Assembly (NCBI GenBank): GCA_903870235.1
Contig: CAIQCA010000031.1
Location: 1 to 8,944 of the forward strand
DNA from: an uncultured bacterium
GTDB lineage: Bacteria > Patescibacteriota > Minisyncoccia > Phycocordibacterales > PALSA-1337
Direction of reading: 5' to 3'
Length of the DNA stretch: 8,944 nt
Shown here: positions 6,213 to 8,944 of the stretch, piece after piece
Layout of the letters: each line of letters opens with the position of its first letter
Numbering within the stretch: the first letter of the stretch is position 1
Translations under genes and position numbers: made by a program
Notes under the pieces: generated by a model
Told to the model about the DNA's origin: nothing
Seen by the model: the letters and a program-made list of their open reading frames with translations, nothing else
The model's database searches: none

Positions 6213-6551
6213 ATGAAACACGAATATCAAAAAGGTAGTTTGGGGCATGATTTATCAGAGGCAGAGAAACAAGTGTGGGACAAGATCATTGAGAATCTCG
6301 CTGAATACTTTAACACCACTGAGGGTGAAGATTTCTATGAAAGATTTATTGAGCTCATGTCTCGTATAAAAATCCAGTCCACCGCGAGGTCTCTTCCAGA
6401 CGCTGAAAAACGAGCGCTCGCATTCATCCAGAAAGAATATGCACGGGGAAGTTCACCATCAGTGAGAGCAGTGGCTAAAGCAGCTGGATACCGGTCTTCG
6501 AGAACAGGTCACAGGATTATTCATAAATTGGAAGGGCTAAGCGTGATCTAG
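6213..6551 (+). CDS. Stand-alone LexA-like winged-helix DNA-binding protein
   Basis: This is a 112-residue protein. Residues 62-112 match the N-terminal winged helix-turn-helix of LexA in layout: a first helix (AEKRALAFIQKEYARG), the SPSVRAVAKAAGY turn corresponding to PPSVREIAEAVG, then a recognition helix and the wing up to the C-terminus. The S24 peptidase domain of LexA is absent, and the chain stops where the linker would begin. It therefore cannot self-cleave in the SOS response and is probably a simple repressor or regulator. Residues 1-60 are a charged, helical extension with no family I recognise, possibly for dimerisation. It is followed after 50 bp by the NYN nuclease gene on the same strand, so the two are likely co-transcribed. 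The repeats upstream may be its autoregulatory sites. The LexA-fold call is by eye and fairly confident. The target is unknown. Confidence 0.72.
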   Translation: MKHEYQKGSLGHDLSEAEKQVWDKIIENLAEYFNTTEGEDFYERFIELMSRIKIQSTARSLPDAEKRALAFIQKEYARGSSPSVRAVAKAAGYRSSRTGHRIIHKLEGLSVI

Positions 6552-6601
6552 TTATGAGGATGTTGGGTATCTCTTTACGATATCTGCTCTCATGATAGAA
6601 T

Positions 6602-7228
6602 ATGTCCGTGAATCTGGAAGAATTCAAAGCTCAATACTTTCTTTTCGATCCAAAGTCTTATGGTCGCATCTTTGTGTTTGTCGATTTTGGAAATGTCAGG
6701 CCATGGGCCGAAGATATTTGGCCGGAGGAAAACAAGCGTCGAATAACTGTTGAAATAGATATAGCCAAAATTGCAGATATTTGTGATTGGGTAAATGCTA
6801 TCGGCAGATTCTTTTACTACGGCTACTTTCCAGAAAGTGAGAAAACTAATGATGACTTGAAATATCGCCGATCAATATTTCGGATTGATAAAGCTCGTAA
6901 GCATGGATTCAAAGTTAAGACCAAGGAGATCAAGATGGTGCCGCATTATGATACTGATGGTAAGTTTGTTGGAAAGTTTCCGAAATGTAATTTCGATGTC
7001 GAAATGACAATGGATATGCTTAACAAGGCAAATGATTACGACACCATCCTGCTATTTTCGGGAGATAGCGATTTTAGTCATTTACTAAAGCATCTTAAGG
7101 CACTCGGTAAGAATATCATGATTGTATGTACTCGAAACAGGATGAGTAGAGAACTTGACGAAGTAGCTCACAAATTCATACCAGCTGAAACATTGGCGGC
7201 GTTCTTACAATACGAGCCTGGTGTATAA
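6602..7228 (+). CDS. NYN-domain (PIN-like, LabA/DUF88 family) ribonuclease
   Basis: The 208-residue protein has the hallmarks of the NYN branch of the PIN-like nuclease fold. IFVFVDFGNV (residues 23-32) supplies Asp28 and Asn31. NFDVEMTMDML (130-140) supplies Asp132 and Asp138. ILLFSGDSDFSHLL (149-162) supplies the paired acids Asp155 and Asp157 of the SGDSDF motif, followed by LKALGKNIMIV, the last strand. These acids would bind the metal ions used to cleave RNA. It is a single-domain, soluble protein with no membrane segment. An insertion at about residues 36-60 and a Lys-rich stretch at 97-128 may contact RNA. In this family such proteins act in RNA processing, degradation or toxin-like roles, and which applies here is unknown. 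It follows the LexA-like regulator by 50 bp, suggesting a regulator-nuclease operon. No Shine-Dalgarno is visible before the ATG. Confidence 0.88.
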   Translation: MSVNLEEFKAQYFLFDPKSYGRIFVFVDFGNVRPWAEDIWPEENKRRITVEIDIAKIADICDWVNAIGRFFYYGYFPESEKTNDDLKYRRSIFRIDKARKHGFKVKTKEIKMVPHYDTDGKFVGKFPKCNFDVEMTMDMLNKANDYDTILLFSGDSDFSHLLKHLKALGKNIMIVCTRNRMSRELDEVAHKFIPAETLAAFLQYEPGV

Positions 7229-7254
7229 AAAGAACATTATCTATAAAAACAACA

Positions 7255-7274
7255 CTCCGCCCTTGCGGGCGGAG
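7255..7274. terminator. GC-rich hairpin downstream of the NYN gene
   Basis: CTCCGCCC (7255-7262) and GGGCGGAG (7267-7274) form a perfect 8-bp stem with a TTGC loop. On plus it is not followed by a T run. On minus it is followed by TGTTGTTTTTATAG, so it would work better as a terminator for leftward transcripts. It may also protect the 3' end of the NYN mRNA. Confidence 0.45.
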
Positions 7275-7287
7275 GAGTGAATACAAT

Positions 7288-7330
7288 CCTGCTTCTCCTT
7301 GCAGGCGAGGGTAGTTTGCACTACACTACC
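7288..7330 (+). repeat. Two adjacent hairpins upstream of the candidate RNA promoter
   Basis: CCTGC (7288-7292) pairs with GCAGG (7301-7305), and GGTAGT (7310-7315) with ACTACC (7325-7330). With the hairpin at 7255-7274 they form a series of three, ending 14 bp before the -10 box at 7345. They could be part of a longer structured transcript or of the NYN 3' region. Confidence 0.35.
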
Positions 7331-7344
7331 AGTTTAGCATAGTG

Positions 7345-7350
7345 TATAAT
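7345..7350 (+). promoter_or_regulatory. -10 box of the candidate structured RNA
   Basis: This is a consensus TATAAT. The predicted start is near 7357, with no good start codon and frame directly downstream. The -35 at 17 bp spacing (TACACT, 7322-7327) is weak. Confidence 0.5.
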
Positions 7351-7356
7351 ATCTGC

Positions 7357-7594
7357 ACAAGGCACTCGTGTATTTCCCAGCACTGTGCCTCGGCCAGCAA
7401 TTTCATCGAACTGTTACCTGGCTTAAAGAAGGATGAGCAAAGGAAAGGATTCCGCCCGATGCAATATTCCAAAAGCTCGCACCGCCAATCATTCAACCGC
7501 AGGGAAAGCGGGAGGAAGCGGTGAGTATAAAACAATTCATCGTTTCGGTGAAAGTCCGTGACCGCACAAACCACCTTTATTGGGTGGTTTTGCG
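7357..7594 (+). ncRNA. Candidate structured non-coding RNA of unknown family
   Basis: About 238 nt run from a TATAAT box to a strong terminator, without a convincing reading frame. Successive stems can be drawn: AGGCAC/GTGCCT (7360-7365 with 7385-7390, with inner GTG/CAC), GCCAG/CTGGC (7393-7397 with 7418-7422), GAGC/GCTC (7435-7438 with 7475-7478) enclosing GGAA/TTCC, CACCGC/GCGGTG (7480-7485 with 7518-7523) with inner CCGC/GCGG, and CGGT/ACCG (7546-7549 with 7561-7564), then the terminator. CATCG occurs twice (7404-7408 and 7538-7542) and either copy can pair with CGATG at 7457-7461, a possible pseudoknot or switch. I compared it by eye with RNase P RNA, SRP RNA, tmRNA, 6S RNA and the cobalamin and FMN riboswitches, and it does not fit any of them. 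It could instead be a riboregulator or simply a decayed region that folds by chance. Confidence 0.4.
7563..7594 (+). terminator. Terminator hairpin of the candidate RNA
   Basis: CGCA plus AAACCACC (7563-7575, one bulged C) pairs with GGTGGTTTTGCG (7583-7594), a 12-bp stem with a seven-base loop. The TTTT lies inside the stem rather than after it, so termination efficiency is uncertain, but no translated gene explains the perfect pairing. Confidence 0.6.
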
Positions 7595-7622
7595 TCATTA
7601 CCAATCTGACAACTTCTACCGT

Positions 7623-7797
7623 CTACTCTTGTTCCACCACCGCGTTACCATCATCACGATCCTCCATTTTAGGATCGCCTGCATCACCACGATGCTTCAA
7701 CCCAGCCAGGAGACTTAAATCAGGCAACAAGCCATCGCTATTTAATGCCGACAACTTCTCTAGAATTCGGTCCCAAGTTCGAGGTATGTACTGTTGT
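7623..7797 (-). pseudogene. Leftward protein remnant lacking its N-terminus
   Basis: About 58 codons end at a TAG on the minus strand. The codons look coding (GAT, CGT, GGT, AAG, TTG), and the peptide is amphipathic then acidic, with PRTWDRILEKLSAL near its start and DPKMEDRDDGNAVVEQE at its end. The frame stays open rightward to an ATG at 7895, but that extension is translated inverted repeat (7800-7890) and not plausible protein. No start codon with a ribosome binding site exists at the natural edge. The simplest reading is a gene whose 5' part was replaced by the repeat element. I do not recognise the family. Confidence 0.35.
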
Positions 7798-7798
7798 T

Positions 7799-7990
7799 GG
7801 TCACAAAATTTGGAACGAGCAAAGCGAGTGACAGATTTTGTGACTCTAAGCGAGCACCTGCGTGCGAGCGTCGGGGAGGCGAAAAGTCTGAACATGTCGC
7901 ACGCAATTCGAGCGTAGCGAGAATGAGTACGACGCGAAGACTGTACCGAAGATTTAAGCTTCTACTCCCCGTAGAGTCACAAATTTGAAC
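7799..7990. mobile_element. Inverted-repeat element, MITE-like or large palindromic repeat
   Basis: A GTCACAAAATTTG-type motif occurs three times: 7800-7812 (plus), 7832-7844 (inverted) and 7977-7987 (plus). The main pair is 7832-7848 with 7972-7987 (CAGATTTTGTGACTCTA against TAGAGTCACAAATTTG, one mismatch and one bulge). Nested inside are CGGGGAG/CTCCCCG (7872-7878 with 7965-7971), AGTCT/AGACT (7885-7889 with 7938-7942), a TCGCACGC/GCGTAGCGA hairpin (7897-7920) and GCAC/GTGC (7854-7865). The whole would fold into one branched palindrome. CGAGCnnAGCGAG-type strings also recur. It has no transposase gene. It could be a non-autonomous transposable element or a structured RNA. The sharp end of the leftward remnant at its left edge fits an insertion. 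Confidence 0.5.
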
Positions 7991-8011
7991 ATCGTGAACG
8001 TTGTGAACTTT
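7985..8011 (+). repeat. Three 9-bp direct repeats over the promoter of the 192-residue gene
   Basis: TTGAACATC, GTGAACGTT and GTGAACTTT follow head to tail at 9-bp spacing. They cover the -35 region of the promoter whose -10 is TATACT at 8017-8022. The same units occur beside both leftward 29-codon fragments (5941 and 8606). They may be operator sites, or the end of the repeat family without its coding part. Confidence 0.5.
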
Positions 8012-8016
8012 GGTGG

Positions 8017-8022
8017 TATACT
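8017..8022 (+). promoter_or_regulatory. -10 box of the 192-residue gene
   Basis: TATACT lies eight bases before the ATG at 8031, so the transcript would begin at or within a base or two of the start codon. No Shine-Dalgarno is present. Confidence 0.5.
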
Positions 8023-8030
8023 ATTGGCAT

Positions 8031-8609
8031 ATGAAAAATTCTAAAAAAGTTTCAAGTAGTCTTTTACCAAGAGGCGATGAAGATTGTGTTTTGCTGCCAG
8101 TCGGCATTCCCAAGGGTGCGGCTCGGGGTGATAATTCCGAATACATTATTCGCTGTAGTGGAAAGCTGTATCGTTTAGACACTCGTCAGCTCTTCGTTTG
8201 GTATGAATGTCGAAACTTATTGATGAAAGATTTTGTTTCCAAAGCGGCTGCAGCGCTTTCAGTCACTGACACTGATATCCAGAAGATTATTAACGACCTC
8301 ATTGCACAGAATCTTCTAGTCCCGATTCGAGTATCTGCTCCGTGGAATGACTTCAAAAAGCTTACGCCAATACCACTATTTGATGTTCCTAAATTTAGTA
8401 AAGAGGATGCCAAGCAAGCCGTCTTAAGTTCTAAAATTGAGACGTATTATGACCTTTGGCTTCGTTTCGATGGTTCTACAACGCTTGAAAAAATTGTCAG
8501 TGAAGTCGTTTTGAACTCCAAAGATATAAGTACTTTACAAGCTGAACAAAATTGCTGTGAGTTGTTCTTTTGGGCCGTGAGACACCAAGCTGTTGTCATA
8601 GACATGTGA
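8031..8609 (+). CDS. Hypothetical protein, possible tandem PqqD-like winged-helix fold
   Basis: The gene encodes 192 residues. The ATG at 8031 is chosen because a -10 box lies just upstream. An in-frame GTG at 8010 would lie upstream of that box. There is no signal peptide or membrane segment. Residues 36-98 (a short YIIRCSGKLYRLD hairpin, then helices and LIAQNLLVPI) resemble a PqqD-type winged helix, the fold used to bind leader peptides. A second stretch at about 130-190 has a similar order, with LWLRFDGSTTLEKIVSEV followed by helices and VVIDM. The similarity is one of pattern only, without a catalytic motif. I do not recognise a named family. There is no modification enzyme nearby to support a peptide-maturation role. 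It follows the inverted-repeat element and 9-bp repeats and ends 3 bp before the stop of the leftward fragment copy 2. No terminator is evident. Confidence 0.65.
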   Translation: MKNSKKVSSSLLPRGDEDCVLLPVGIPKGAARGDNSEYIIRCSGKLYRLDTRQLFVWYECRNLLMKDFVSKAAAALSVTDTDIQKIINDLIAQNLLVPIRVSAPWNDFKKLTPIPLFDVPKFSKEDAKQAVLSSKIETYYDLWLRFDGSTTLEKIVSEVVLNSKDISTLQAEQNCCELFFWAVRHQAVVIDM

Positions 8610-8614
8610 ACGTT
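8606..8614. repeat. GTGAACGTY short repeat, single unit beside leftward fragment copy 2
   Basis: GTGAACGTT overlaps the TGA stop of the 192-residue gene and directly follows the leftward fragment's TAA, matching the position of the two-unit copy at 5941-5957. Copy 2 lacks about ten bases that copy 1 has here. Confidence 0.5.
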
Positions 8615-8702
8615 ATATGGGCATAGAAGCTAGCTGAAACACCTCTTTCCATCTAAGAATCGTGGCTTCAACTATGTTCCATTCCAGACTCTGTAAGCTC
8701 AC
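8613..8702 (-). pseudogene. Leftward 29-codon C-terminal fragment, copy 2
   Basis: The 90-bp segment reads GTG to TAA on minus and encodes VSLQSLEWNIVE near its start and LRWKEVFQLASMPI at its end. It aligns without gaps to copy 1 (6046-5957). Both copies end in TAA, followed by the GTTCAC-type repeat. Upstream the frame stays open only nine more codons to a TAA and is unrelated to copy 1 there. Copy 1 lies just downstream of the first prepilin gene and copy 2 just upstream of the second, both in the same orientation. It is read as a second remnant of the same multi-copy gene. The function is unknown. Confidence 0.55.
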
Positions 8703-8768
8703 AAAATCTGTTACCACTTCCTTCTGTGCTTATCTACACACCCCATACTCTCTCCACATATAAACTGA

Positions 8769-8774
8769 TATAAT
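8769..8774 (+). promoter_or_regulatory. -10 box of the second prepilin gene
   Basis: TATAAT lies nine bases before the ATG at 8784. The predicted start is 2-3 bases upstream of the ATG, giving a virtually leaderless mRNA. The stretch just before it (ACATATAAACTGA) resembles the bases before the first prepilin's ATG. Confidence 0.55.
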
Positions 8775-8783
8775 ATCTCCATC

Positions 8784-8944
8784 ATGTTTCGTAAAAGCAC
8801 ATCTAAAGCCTCCACCCCCCTCTCATCCTCCTCTACGCGCAAGGGTTTTACACTACTAGAGATACTATTGGTCGTAGCCATCATAGCTATATTAGCCGGT
8901 ATAGTCATAGTAGCCATCAATCCAGCCAAACAACTAGGTAATGC
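8784..8944 (+). CDS. Second type IV prepilin, partial (N-terminus only)
   Basis: The gene runs off the right edge after 53 codons. The leader is 21 residues with Lys/Arg and a Ser run, ending in RKG|FTLLE. Cleavage is expected after Gly21, and Glu26 is the mature Glu5. The hydrophobic helix IAILAGIVIVAIN follows, then PAKQLGNA, all typical of a type IV prepilin or pseudopilin exported and assembled at the inner membrane. From 8871 the DNA is identical to the first prepilin gene (from 4710) except for one synonymous base, while the eight codons before that all differ. No Shine-Dalgarno is seen, and the -10 box suggests a leaderless transcript. Whether this protein also carries a glycine-rich domain cannot be seen. 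Confidence 0.93.
   Translation, partial: MFRKSTSKASTPLSSSSTRKGFTLLEILLVVAIIAILAGIVIVAINPAKQLGN

Noticed and set aside
7500..7565. Riboswitch or RNase P RNA signature (GGTGAAAGTCC with nearby GGGAA and GGAGGAAG)
   Set aside because: The strings recall the FMN and cobalamin riboswitches and RNase P RNA, but the remaining conserved boxes and their order are missing, and no matching metabolic gene lies downstream.
7342..7988. Plus-strand short frames (7342-7524, 7521-7718, 7558-7917, 7794-7988)
   Set aside because: They cross the candidate RNA, its terminator hairpin and the inverted-repeat element, have atypical composition and lack start signals.
7800..7990. CRISPR array
   Set aside because: The repeated motifs are in mixed orientation with unequal spacing (20 and 130 bp), and there are no cas genes. 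They are the arms of a palindromic element.

Overview
The window looks like a chromosomal segment of a Candidate Phyla Radiation (Patescibacteria, Parcubacteria-like) bacterium. The reasons are a dnaG-rpoD pair with a very lysine-rich sigma factor, type IV prepilin genes with the N-terminus GFTLLEILLVVAIIAILAG followed by INPAKQLGNA, many small membrane or hypothetical proteins, and an almost complete lack of Shine-Dalgarno sequences. This assignment is inference from family resemblance. No rRNA or other decisive marker is present.

Left part (1-1104): a partial membrane-anchored protein reads leftward off the edge and resembles Parcubacterial matrixin-type metalloproteases. It diverges from a small pilin-like membrane protein across a perfectly palindromic promoter region. 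Next come a complete tRNA-Cys(GCA) and a 68-residue leftward proline-rich gene, which has the only strong Shine-Dalgarno in the window and a textbook terminator.

Core (1105-4490): dnaG (primase) and rpoD (primary sigma factor), the remnant of the macromolecular-synthesis cluster, without rpsU. dnaG appears to be leaderless. rpoD has its own promoter and a leader of about 120 nt, and ends at a 14-bp hairpin terminator.

Accessory part (4491-8944): a type IV prepilin fused to a long glycine-rich domain of the kind seen in phage tail proteins, a stand-alone LexA-like DNA-binding protein, a NYN-domain (PIN-like) ribonuclease, and an 800-bp stretch without a convincing intact gene. That stretch holds a candidate structured RNA with its own promoter and terminator, a decayed leftward reading frame and an inverted-repeat element. 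It is followed by an unrecognised 192-residue protein and the start of a second prepilin gene.

The most unexpected signals are in the accessory part. Two 90-bp leftward segments next to the two prepilin genes translate to nearly the same 29-residue C-terminus and differ mostly at synonymous third positions, which points to selection on a protein or on its recent full-length ancestor. The two prepilin genes differ in every one of eight consecutive codons (all synonymous) and then become almost identical at a sharp boundary, which suggests gene conversion or cassette shuffling. Several -10 boxes lie 6-9 nt before the start codon, suggesting that leaderless translation is common here.
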